Of a stretch of DNA of 64,000 bases, positions 29,518-40,610 are shown piece after piece. Source of the stretch: Zygnema cylindricum (taxonomy: Eukaryota > Streptophyta > Zygnematophyceae > Zygnematales > Zygnemataceae); NCBI GenBank assembly GCA_037447655.1, contig JBBHKE010002338.1:1-64000 (forward strand), in the 5' to 3' direction. The notes under the pieces were generated by a model that was not told where the DNA came from, ran no database searches, and saw nothing but the letters and a program-made list of their open reading frames with translations. Both the position numbers and the translations under genes were made by a program. Positions within the stretch are counted from its first letter, which is position 1, and each line of letters starts with the position of its first letter.

Positions 29518-32500
29518 ATGGCCGAAGCAGGCCAGCCATGGCGATCTCTTGTTCATTTGTATGATTGTCACGGGTCTTCAAAGCAACGTGTTGGACATTT
29601 GCGATGGCCAGGTAGTTCCAAATTTGTCGAGCGTCCTGCTTTAGCTGGAACTGTGCAGCGATGCGGAAACAAGCACCTGAAGAGGTAATCTTTCTTTTGC
29701 AATGTCCAATGATGGCGACGCCTATGCATGGCTGCCCATTTTGTTCACAGTCGCAACCACCTACTATTATTCCACTCCCAGTCAACAGCTGGGAGCTGTC
29801 TGCGAGCTGCATTAATGAGGAGCCTAGGATCGAGTGAAAGAAGATTTGCATCCACACTGCTTGTGTATTTTCAGATTGTCTTCTTTCTTGCATTTTCTTT
29901 TTGCAGCAGTTCAGGCGGCGGTTCTGGAGCATCTGTTTCCTGTCCAGTCCGAGCAGGATCCACAAGGAGAAGAATAAAAACTAATGCCAGTGGAAAGGAT
30001 GTCGCTAAAGGTGATTTAGGTGGTAGTGCAGAGATTGATGATACTCAGAATTCACTTGTTGAAATCAACGAGGGAGCTCTTAACGGCAATGCCGGCAGTG
30101 AAGGCAACATCGGCAGAGAGGCAAGGAACTCTCGGCCTTATGGTAGTGATGCTGTTTCTGGTAGAGCAGCTCTAGGGGATCAGACTGGCATTTCGTCATC
30201 GGGTATTGCAGAAGATAAATTTACAATTGATAGACTTGATAGTGAACGTATATCTTTCGGTAGTGATGACATTAATAGTTTGTCCTCTGACAACAAGGTA
30301 CATAACTCGGTTGTCTCTAATAACAGCACGATTTTGGGCAGCTCTGCCGGCAACAATGAAGGCAGAGATTCCGAACCCATATCAGAAAGACTTTTTGCAA
30401 AGAGTTACACGGGTTCCTCTACTGGGATGGTCAATGGAATTAAGCGGCGAGGTCTGAGAGGGACCAAGGCCCTCAGAGATTCTCAATTCGTTGGTCAGCT
30501 TTTGCAGTTTATGAAGGAAACTAATATTCCAACAGACGCACTTCCGAGCGCCAAAAAACTGGACCAGCTTGGCAGGTATTGTCTTGAATCTCGTAAGTTG
30601 TTATTTCTATGGTGTGGTCATGGCGGGATCGGGTACACCTGCATAGCATGTCACTCTACTTCTTAATGTGATTGTGGGTATGCACCAGTTTCAGGCTCCC
30701 ATTTGTGAAATATTCTATAAGCTTATATCTGGATGTCATTATTTTTCTAGTTGTACTACCAGTGATGCTGTAGCTTTGTGGCCGGTTGAAGTTGATACAC
30801 AGAAAAATTGTGTGTTCTTGCTATCAAATGGCTGGTTTAGAAGGCACCTTAGTCATGTTTATTAGCCACCATTTATTTTTGTTCTTAAATTGATTATTGC
30901 CAGTTTGCTTATCATTCTCTACGACACAAAATTGTCGTCAACCTGACGGTGTCTAACCACGACCTCCGTGTTTCCCTATTCCACTCAGTTACTGTGCTTG
31001 CCTGACCTGGAGGCCATAAAATTCACCGGTGAATGATGAGCAGGAAGGATCTGGCAGATGGTATGCGCCTACGTGGGATGAAGGTCGTTCGTCAACTAGT
31101 CTTTTTGGCTACTAAAGCTGAGTTAAACGCCTCTAGGGAGGCCTCCACCCAGGAGTCGTCCCTTTTGCCAAAGAGCACTCAGAGCTGGATTACAAACTGG
31201 AACAACACTGTGAAGTCCAATCTTGACGGGAGCAGTAATAGGCGTGATGGTGCTGGAATCGAGAGTTCTGTCTCGTTTTTGGAAGACCGAGAAAAAAGGC
31301 TGCAACAGCTGGAGTTGATCCAGAAAACAGCAGCTCTGCTCTTGGAACCAGACCTGGGTAAGTGAATGGTATTCTCAGAGGCAGACTAGGCTCCTAGGTG
31401 TTTTTTGTGAAGAAGTTAGTGCCCGTAAAGTTGTAGAGTATCCTGCTTGGGTGCTTCCATCAGAGTGGATAAAATTATCTTTGCTTGGCAGTTTATTGAC
31501 CAATTTGGACGTCCAAAAGGATAGCTAAGGATTTAGTGGTTCTTGTCCAATCAGAATTTTTTGCAGTTTTTAAATATCTCAACTTGATGAAGGGTTGCTG
31601 ACGCTTTAGAAAGAAAGCTGAGTTTAGTTAAACTTTTGAGCATGTGCATTCAGCTGCTCCTCCAAGCCAAATTATCCCGTCAATATTAAGTGTTTTTTTA
31701 GTTTTGTTAGTGGGGTGACGGTCACATCTGAAGCTTCTTGATTCCCCATGCTGGCATGATTGTCCGGCAAATGATGGGAGAATAAGAGTGATGTATCTGT
31801 CGTTATTCTGTGGTTTTTCGATCATATACTGGTTCAGTGGCGATTTGAATAAAATAAGGTGTCAACAGCCTGTGCTCGTTTTTGGTCTAAATACGCACGC
31901 AGATAAGAAGAAACCGGAGGTGAGAGATCTTCCGTCTAGTGTGGAAGCAGAGGTTGGTAATGGCTCAGCTGTTGGGAATACCCCAAAAGCATCTGAGTTG
32001 TGGAGTCGAGGCATTGATGCTGTTGCACGGCAGAAGGCTGCTTTGCTGAAGGCTAGCCTCTTACGGAGGTATGCGTTCATCACAGCTACACTGAGGCAAA
32101 TTATTTTTGTGCGGCTTTGTATGTTGATGTCCTATAATAGAACTGTGCTCTTCATGTAGTTAGATTGGATTGAAAATCAGCATGATCCATACTAATTCAG
32201 GTAAAGAAGTAGCATCTTCTAAGCAACATTCTTTTGGTCAGTATCATTATATGTCAGATTTTTTTTGTTGTGCAGGTGTAAAATTTGGTTCCTTAAAAAA
32301 CTATCGTGCAGGTCAACAACAACGAATTGTGTATATCTGACAAACGTATTCAATTATTTGACAAACGTATTAATCGAAAAGTAGGGCAGACAAACTTTAT
32401 GATGCTCCAGTTCTGCAACTGTATTCAGACCCTTTCATGTTAAAGAACGAGCATGTTATAGTGATATTCAACAACTGTTAATAACTTCAAAAGACAAGGA

Positions 32501-35500
32501 AATGCCCTGAATCATTTCTGTTAAACAGCTACTGGTAGAACTATAGGGTGGTAAATTAAACGTATCTGAAGCAGAACCTAGTCCATGTTATGAATTTGCA
32601 AGTCAGTTTGCTACGTTGATCCAAGTCTTTGTGCAGGTTATTGACCGATTGGTGGACAGGAAACTGAGTTGGTGGTTCAGTTGTCTTTCTTATGTCTGCA
32701 TGTCGTCGTCCCTGTCATTTGGAGGCTAAGATCTTGCCCTTGTATTCTTGGTTGCAGAACCTTGCCCACAAATGCGCTCACTTTAGATTTGTCAGGTGGA
32801 AGTCAGAGACAGGTAGTAGAAAAGAAAACAGTGCCTGTAGATGTGCCGGTCATGGGTCCTGGTCAGGTAGAAAGATCATTAGGAGCAGAAAAGGAGCGTC
32901 TTGCTGGGAGCTCCAATACAAAACCGGATGTTTCAACTGGGTCAGAATCACAAATTAAATCAGAGCCGATAATGGAAACAGGACTGGCTCTAGAAAAGGT
33001 AATTGACAGTCCTTTAATGAGTCCAAACAGCATAGCCGACGATGTCATTCCAACTACAATGCTGGCGATGCTTAACGTGGGCTCTCAAATCAATTCCAGC
33101 ATCGTTGACGAGGTGAAAAATGGTTCTGTTCGAAGTAATAATGCTTCAAGTGCTCTCCAGCCATTGGCAGATCAATTAACCAAGACCACATCAACCATGG
33201 CTCCAGTATCGTCCCCCAGGGAAAAAACCCGTTCAAGTATAGGGTTGGCGCCATCCTTGAACCTAGCTCCCCCATCTGAAGAGTCACAGGTCTCTTCAGA
33301 CCGCTTGTCTCCTCCTCCTCAACCAGTTTCTGTGCCTTCTAATCTACGTGAAACAGTCGACTTTGAATATATTGATTTCTCCAAGTCGTCTGAACAGCGA
33401 CCAGTTCCTTCACCAATGTCAGGAGTTGCTCTCGCTATAGATACAACAGTACCTACACCGACAAAACCAAAACCAAGCCTTTTAGAAGCTGCCAAGAAAT
33501 TTAAGCAGTCAGCTGCCTTCAACACTTTCAAAGTGTTCACACCTATCACTCTTCCACCCCCTGACGGATACGTGCTGGGCACTATGCCCTCAGTAAGCCT
33601 GTCAGATGAAAAACAGGCCGTGGCATTGGAGGAGCCTGCGAAACAGGGCACAACACCTGAGGAGCCTGCTGAAGACCAGGATGAGACTATTCGATTGCTT
33701 CGTAAAGAAAACGAGGAGCTATTTCACGACATTCGGGTGAAGCAACAAGAAATGGAAGCTATATCTCTAGTGAGTGTTTCAAGTCTTACGGTGCTCACCT
33801 TTTTTGTTGTCTATTATGTTCTGCTTAGTATCCTTTTTGCACCTTAAACATGGAGTGCAAAACAATGACAACATTTTGATGCTGTCTTGTGATTATTTTG
33901 TTTGACTGAGTTTATTGAACTGCAGTAGCATCAACAGCATAATAATTTCTTTGAAGACCTGTGTATGTTGTTTTCAAGGCAGTACGTCAGGTTATGTGAG
34001 GAAACCCATGACAAATTCCTATCGGTCACGTCTCACAGGTGATATGTTGTTAAAGTGATGTCTTAATTCACTCAAGGGTCTTGATATGTTTCACAGTGTC
34101 TCTCTTTACATGTATAATCTTTCTGTTGACTCTTCGTCATATGTAAACATGGAAATTAGCAATCCAATCCTTCATAAGCTCTAAGTTTTATAATACAACT
34201 TTCTAAAACATTCACACGGGATTTTCAAACAACCTTTTCCGATCCGTTGGCGAAATTAAATAAATTTGAACAGCCAGTCTGGTTCATATTGGACACTTTT
34301 TTTTTGGTTTAGTACCATACAAGGGAACCTCAGGTTTGACAAGCTCTGCTGATCTCTATACAGCAATTGGTAAGTATTATACATATAACTCATGTATATG
34401 TGTCACTTTATTCAAATAGTCACAGTATTAATTAGAAAAACACTCGGCAAGGATACTTGACTATGATCCCATTGTTTTTTTTTATATTTGGCAGTGCATG
34501 GTCGCTTTTGGACAAGATTGATATTATGCAAATAAATCCAAGTCGGCCAAACAATTTTTTTGACTCATATGACTAATAACAGCATGCTGTCAATTTCGAT
34601 GATTTTTATAGGTTATGTTGATTAATTAAATGTTGTCCGAAGTGAGTTTATCAGGCTAGAATTGAAAACAAAAAGTCAGGGAGGAGTGTAAGAAATGTAT
34701 GAGAGAGAAAGGAAAGAGAAAAGAAAAGTGCTGTATAACAGTGGAGGAGGGAAGATAAGCGAAAGTTGGAGAGCGACGGAATGGTGAGAGGGGAAATGAG
34801 GGGCTGAGGAAGGGTCGAATAAGACTGAGCAGGTGAAAGAGAGGGAGGGTCGAAGTAGGGCCCCGTCTATGAGAAAGCATCTGATTGTAGACCGTAGGAT
34901 GAAGTCTCATCCAATGACGGACACATCAAGGCGAGCTTCTTTTGAAAATCTTCCTGCTCCAACATGCCGGGTGGAACCCCAGAAATTTGCGTGATATTTG
35001 CCATTTGTGCCAAATATTTGTTGGCGCCAGTGCTTCATTTTGGTCAGAAAATGCGGGCTTGGTGTTGCCTGTGCCTATCCGATTATAGTGCAGATCTCCT
35101 CATCCTAATGTATTTTGATAACGATGCGTCGGTCCAGTGATTTTTTTGTTGGAACCCTAAAATTTTATTAAAATTGGCAGTGGGAAATGACCAGCTATAT
35201 GCAGTCTTATGCCTATGTTATGTGTCCTCAGTGCACATTTGACGTACATAGGTTGGTGGAATTTGTTGATTTGCTCTTTAACTTGGTTAATTTCTGGGGC
35301 CTGGATCTGGAATTTTGCTTTCATTACAGAGGGAGAGACAGATGCAGGAAGAATTCAAACGAGTGACACAAACGGAACTTCTACGGATTAAGAGCGCTCT
35401 GGTGGGTCACTGGATATCTTTTATGGGCACTGTGAGCTGCAGGATTGTCTGAGTCTCATAATAGAACTCTAAGTAGGTACTCTCTCATGCTTTCTGAATT

Positions 35501-38500
35501 TTAGTGAAAGGTGGTAGGTTTTCTTCTGTGAGCCAAACTCTAGTGCTGGTTCCTAATACTTTTGTTCATCATGGGTCCATCGCTGTTACCCGATAGGTTT
35601 TGCAGAAGGGTACCACCGGTGATGGATTCACCCCAATATCCACTTGAATTTTAATTGTCTTTTAAAGCATTGATGCATCTGTTCAAGAAGTTGTGGATTA
35701 GTTATATTTGCTGTGGAAAAAGGGACAGGCTGTTCAGGTGTTGTGAAAATTTTGTTTTCCTGGACATTCTCAGATGACAATGTGACTTGCGACCTTGTGG
35801 GTTTTTTTGTTCATCACAGGAGGCTCGCGAAGCCGAGCTTGCGAGTATGGTGATGGAGTTTGATGAGGCTAAGGTGAGTAGCCTTCATCCCTGCCCCTCT
35901 TCATCCCTTTGTGACTTATAGGAGTGCATACTGTACAGCTTTTGCCACTATAGCCTTTCACTCTCGTAGGTAGGATGTGACAACTTTTGTCATTACCTGC
36001 TGATACGCTTCACTACCAAACATATTAAGCATTGAACCGGCTTCGAGTTGAACAGGGTGGCTGTTACGGTTGGTAGGATGTGACAGCCTGCACTCGTCAT
36101 GCAGCTTTTGATGGGAATATATGCCCTGGGAACTTAGTGATGGCTGGGTCCGCTGATGTTCATTTATAAAATCTATTATTATCATTTTGAATCCCCGATT
36201 TTAGCTCACGACCTTGTTTTGTAACATATAAATTTAGTTTTTTTTTGTCTTATTCCATTTTTATATTTTTCCTTCAATTTTCTGTTTTACTATTTTTCAT
36301 TTATTTTATCTTTGTTTTTGTTTTATTTGAACAGGATCAATTTGCTCTCATGCGAGCCAGGGCAGTGGCAGAGCTCCATGAAGTGCAACAAGCTCTGAAT
36401 GAAAAAGAAACTCGCCTTAAGGCAGCTGAGACAGCCTTGGCAAATCTGAAACAGGTGAGGAACAACGTCAGAGAATGCTGTTTGTAAGTCAAAGATTAAA
36501 CATTGGTGTTTGTAACGTTTACGTTTCTCTTCAATGTTTTTCCCTTCATACGGCCGTAGGTTTCTTAGGGACTTCTTTTCCGTAATGACCACTGAAGGCC
36601 GTGCCTCGCAAAACATTGCTCCCGTTCTGATGCATTGGTTATGAATGTTGATATCAGATGTGTATCCTTTCCCAATGGCGGATAGGGCTATATTTTGTAT
36701 GCTCCCGAGAGTTGGAGAAAAGGCTGCAATTCCTTGGAGTACTTTCTTTTAGATTTTAGGTGACAGGTCTAGTTGTGTGTATATATATTACCAGGCTATA
36801 TGAGAACAATGTTTCGGGCACAGTGGCTGTAAGTATCGTTCTTTGAACCACATGTTCATGTCTGAACTGTCTTATGTATTTCCTGGAAATAATATCTTTG
36901 GAATCAGACACGCATGTTGTTGTGGCCATAAGCTTATGATTTGTCTGATCTTGATTTGATATTGCTACAGGTAAAGATAGAGTATTGGGGGCAAGGAGAA
37001 CATATTCAGCTAGGAGGCAACTTTAATGGCTGGATGCATCACATGGATATGCGGCCAGATCTCACTTCGGCCATTCCTCAACCAGATGGCTCTAGGTTGG
37101 GGACCTTTTCTATCCCGTTCTATCCCATCCTATCCCATTCTATCGTTGGACTAGGTTCTCACTTATTAAGTTTCCATTGCTGTCCATCGAATCAGCATTG
37201 TGAAAACATTTGTGGAAAAGTCATTGGGTTTTCATGAAGGTAGGATAATAGAGGGAGTTAAGCTTCCTGGCTTGTCTAGTTTTATCCGTTATTGGATGAT
37301 GCAAACCAGCAAAGTGAACAATGTGATTTTTCTGAAATACCGTGGACAATTTTATATATACAGGTTAAATGTATTCCTTATTTGTATTAACCGGTAAGGT
37401 GTTGAAAAAAATCCACTGTTATTACGTATGTTCGAATGTCTTTTTTCGTGCTCCCATAGATCCTCTATGTGTGCCTTTTATAACAATGTTTCTATTTTGT
37501 GAGGGATTGTTGTTGCAGAGGACCAATGATGTGGGAAGTAGAGCTCTACCTTTACCCAGGAACATATCAGGTGAGAAGCTACTACACTGCCCATTGCTAT
37601 TAGTGTAAAGGAATTATTGGTGTAGATTTGGAATTAAAATGTATGATACTAAGTCCACTTCCTTTAATAGTGTTTTCGGCTTATAAAAGGTACGTTCGAA
37701 TTAGTGTTCCGAATTAGGGGGGGAGTGTAGTTTCGGTCCTCTTAAAATTGCAACTTCAGATGGCTGTGTTTCTTCAGTGTCCAGTTTGCTGTGTGATTGA
37801 TGGGTTAATTCAATAATTATGTAGTAACCAGCATGAAATAGGAGTTACAGGTGTTGCCACATTGTGATCGCTATTCGAGTGAATAACACTGATTTGGTCC
37901 CGGTTTTTTTTGCCCTCTGAACACAAAATATTTATTCTAATCAATTTGCTGTTCACAGTGGTCCACATCATTCAGACCAAAAATGTAATTATTAACGCTA
38001 AAAGAGGTCCTCGTACTAATAACTTTTGTTATCGAAGCTGCTCTCCCTTGTTATTGAAGCTCTAATATTTTCTCTGTTTTGTTATGGAAGCTGCGTAATT
38101 TGTTGTTTACTCTCTTATTATTGAATTCTAGTCTTTTCTCTGTACTTTTGAAAGACTGCACCTTACGTGTGTGCCACTGATTTGGTACATCACCCATCGT
38201 TATTAGAGTTACTAAGCATTAACAGTTTCAGAATTAACTGCACTAAGTAATGTTTTGCGATGTGGTTTGTTATGGCTACTTAATTATATAGTGTGGTTAA
38301 AATTAACTCATGATTTTACGTCAAAAAAGCACTCGCTTGAACTAGAGTAATTAACTTTAGTAGAACTTAGTAGCGATGAGCAGCGTACCATTTGACAGTG
38401 TCACCATCTTAACTTGTCATCTGTTGCTTCCAGGTTAAATTCATTATTGACGGTGTGTGGGTTGTGGATACAAGGCGCGATGTAATAATGAGTGGTTCGG

Positions 38501-38532
38501 TACAGAACAATCTTCTCGTAGTCGATTCTTGA
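29518..38532 (+). CDS. PTST: PTST2/PTST3 (FLO6)-like starch-binding scaffold protein with C-terminal CBM48
   Basis: Exons: 29518-29684, 29907-30575, 31044-31357, 31903-32068, 32758-33769, 35330-35401, 35820-35873, 36335-36454, 36971-37095, 37519-37570, 38434-38532. All are GT-AG with matching phases and give 949 codons. The N-terminus is Ser/Arg-rich like a plastid transit peptide. A long low-complexity acidic region follows, then a coiled coil (about 740-857: RLLRKENEELFHDIRV, REAELASMVMEFDEAK, LHEVQQALNEKETRLKAAE). The CBM48 (859-949) has LGGNFNGW, ELYLYPGTYQ and FIIDGVW. Family members bind starch or maltooligosaccharides in plastids and help granule initiation with SS4. An alternative start at 29728 removes the first intron in frame, but the pyrimidine-rich TTTTTGCAG at 29898-29906 favours splicing. 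It is longer than Arabidopsis PTST2/3 because of the disordered middle. Distinction between PTST2 and PTST3 is not possible. Confidence 0.9.
34650..34910. repeat. Purine-rich stretch in a PTST intron
   Basis: GGGAGGAGTGTAAG..., AGAGAGAAAGGAAAGAGAAA and GAAAGAGAGGGAGGG make this 200-bp part of the intron 33770-35329 strongly GA-biased on the plus strand. The strand is the same as in the larger tract at 39461-39982. No gene feature is implied. Confidence 0.6.
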
Positions 38533-39460
38533 GTGAAACCTGCTTTCTACTCCCTGTTCTTTGGTTTTATATGCAAATATGCTACCTCAGAGTGTATCAA
38601 GTGTCAACTTCTTGTATGGATTGTAGTTCTTAGGGGTTAGTGTGGGTCAATAGTTTCATTCTGGTTTCACATGAGTGAATGGGTGTTAATGGTTACTAGC
38701 TTGAACTTTTCCTGAAATGGACCAAAGCAGGAGCTTAATAAAATATCTAGGTGAGTGCATGTTTAAGCACATGTTTTCTCCTTTTAAGTGTACTTGTTTC
38801 CTCTATGAACCGCAACAAATGGTTCAACTAGTTTGTTAACTTGACTTAATTTGCATTATCCCGTCCTAGGATTTTAGATTTACCGTTTGTGGCAAATAGA
38901 TATTTTTTAGACGAGTCTAAAACGTAGCCGTGCAGTCACTGTAATTAGGTATTAGGGTGGTTTAATCAGCTTTTCTGTAGCACTTGGGGAGCTCTTCCCG
39001 GATTTTTCTGCCTAGTTAACCATAGAGATTATGACACTAGTTTTGTTTACGTTAAGGCAATATCCATTACCTCGTTGGTACAAGGGGACTCAAGGTCCAG
39101 GATAGTGGCGTGGTTTGTAGATGCTCTATAACCATTATTTTATTGCTTTTTTTTTTTAAGTATAGAGGAAGAAATGTCTGCTCATCACTATGTGTTTCTG
39201 ATACCCATCGAAGTCTGACTTCAATTCGTATGCTTAAACATCATTTGGGCATTTTTGTTGGCTTGTTCTATCATGGTGGTTGAGTGCGGATGAACTGACA
39301 TCAGTATTTGAAATCTGAGTTGAGTGGAGTTTGGTTCTTCTGCTATATTCTTGTGATGGCAATCATGTGCAACAACTTGACTATTTGGACAACTAATCTG
39401 CCAAAATCTAAACTACAGTGAATTCGAAATCAAATTTAAAAAATCACAATTTTAGATTAA
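38533..39460. other. 3' flank of the PTST-like gene
   Basis: This AT-rich sequence contains the 3' UTR of the PTST-like gene (possible AATAAA-like AATAAAATATC at about 38737). I see no other gene, RNA or repeat. Confidence 0.5.
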
Positions 39461-39982
39461 AATGAGAGAGAAAGGGGGAGAAGGAGAGAGGGGGAGAGAG
39501 AGATGGTGAAGGAGAGCGAGAGAGAGAGGGCGTGGGAGAGGGAAGGGAGGGGGGAAGGGGAAAGTAGAGAAGGAGAGGGGGAGAGGGAGAGGAGAGGGAG
39601 AGGGAGATCAGGAGAGAGGGAGGCGGAGAGGCGGAGAGGGGAGGAGAGGGGGAGACCAAGAGGAGGAGAGAGGGAGGAGAGGAGAGGAGAGGGGAGGAGG
39701 GGAAAGCCTACGGGAAGGGCGGAGGGTGAGGGCAAGGGCAAGGGTGAGGAGTAGGGCAAGGGCGAGGAAAGGGCAAGGGCGAGGAAAAGGGCAAAGGAGA
39801 GGGGAAGGGCGGAGGGCGAGGGCAGGGGCAAGGGCGAGGGCAAGGGCAAGGGCGAGGAAAAGGGCAAGGGCGAGGAAAAGGGCAAGGGAGAGGGAGAGGG
39901 AGAGGGCGAGGGAGAGGGAGAGGGCGAGGGCAGGGGCGAGGGCGAAGGCGTTGGCGAGGGGAGGGGAGGGAGAGAGAAAGAA
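39461..39982. repeat. 520-bp polypurine (GA-rich) tract
   Basis: Nearly every base on the plus strand is a purine: GGGAGAGGGAGA runs in the first half, and GGGCAAGGGCGAGG repeats of about 12 bp in the second half (39720-39960). The pieces form a degenerate short-unit tandem array. Open frames across it on both strands (Arg/Gly/Glu-rich one way, Ser/Pro/Leu-rich the other) are composition artefacts. It lies between the 3' ends of two converging genes. Confidence 0.9.
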
Positions 39983-40610
39983 CCGCAGGTCTTAAACACC
40001 GAACATTGCATCATGGGACACAAGGAAGCAACACAACAGTCATTCATAATGGCTGTGTCGACAGACTTAAAACCTAAAAGATACAGCCAATGTTGGTCAG
40101 AATCAAAAAACAAAACCAAAACCTCACTCAACCTATAAACTTGCTGCACTTTCTTCCATCATTTGCAACCGGATTAGAGATTGTTTGTCTAAAAGAAAGT
40201 GACATAGGATACCATAAAATTCAAACTCCATTCTCCTTCACCAGAAACTTGTCTGGAAAATCCTGAAAAAAAACTGAAATACCCTGTTGCACATTTTTCC
40301 ATCCTTTGTATCCGCATTAGAGATTGTTTAATTCTACAAGAAAGTGATATACATTGGCGCCGTACAGTTCAAAGGTCGTGCTCCTTCACCAGAAATGTGT
40401 CTGGAAAACCTCCCAGTTCCCCAGCCAGCCAGTCATGGCTAAGGTGACACAGCATGATGATGTCAGAATTCGAAACGCAAAGCCCAAAATTTTCCGAATC
40501 TTTGGTTGGATGAGAAGGTAACGTGTCTTTTTGATTCTATCTTACATGTTCCAGTACCCGAAGGCGTGAGAAATCTTGCTCCCTCAAGGTTACCCGGATA
40601 CAATGACAGA

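Noticed and set aside
29414-29965. 183-codon minus-strand frame overlapping the start of the PTST-like gene
   Set aside because: No domain; it is antisense to the first two exons of a gene with strong support.
39503-39995. Two Arg/Gly/Glu-rich frames on the plus strand
   Set aside because: Same polypurine tract read in the other sense; low complexity only.
39457-40149. 230-codon Ser/Pro/Leu-rich frame on the minus strand
   Set aside because: It covers the polypurine tract, its composition is dictated by the repeat, and it has no domain or splice partners.
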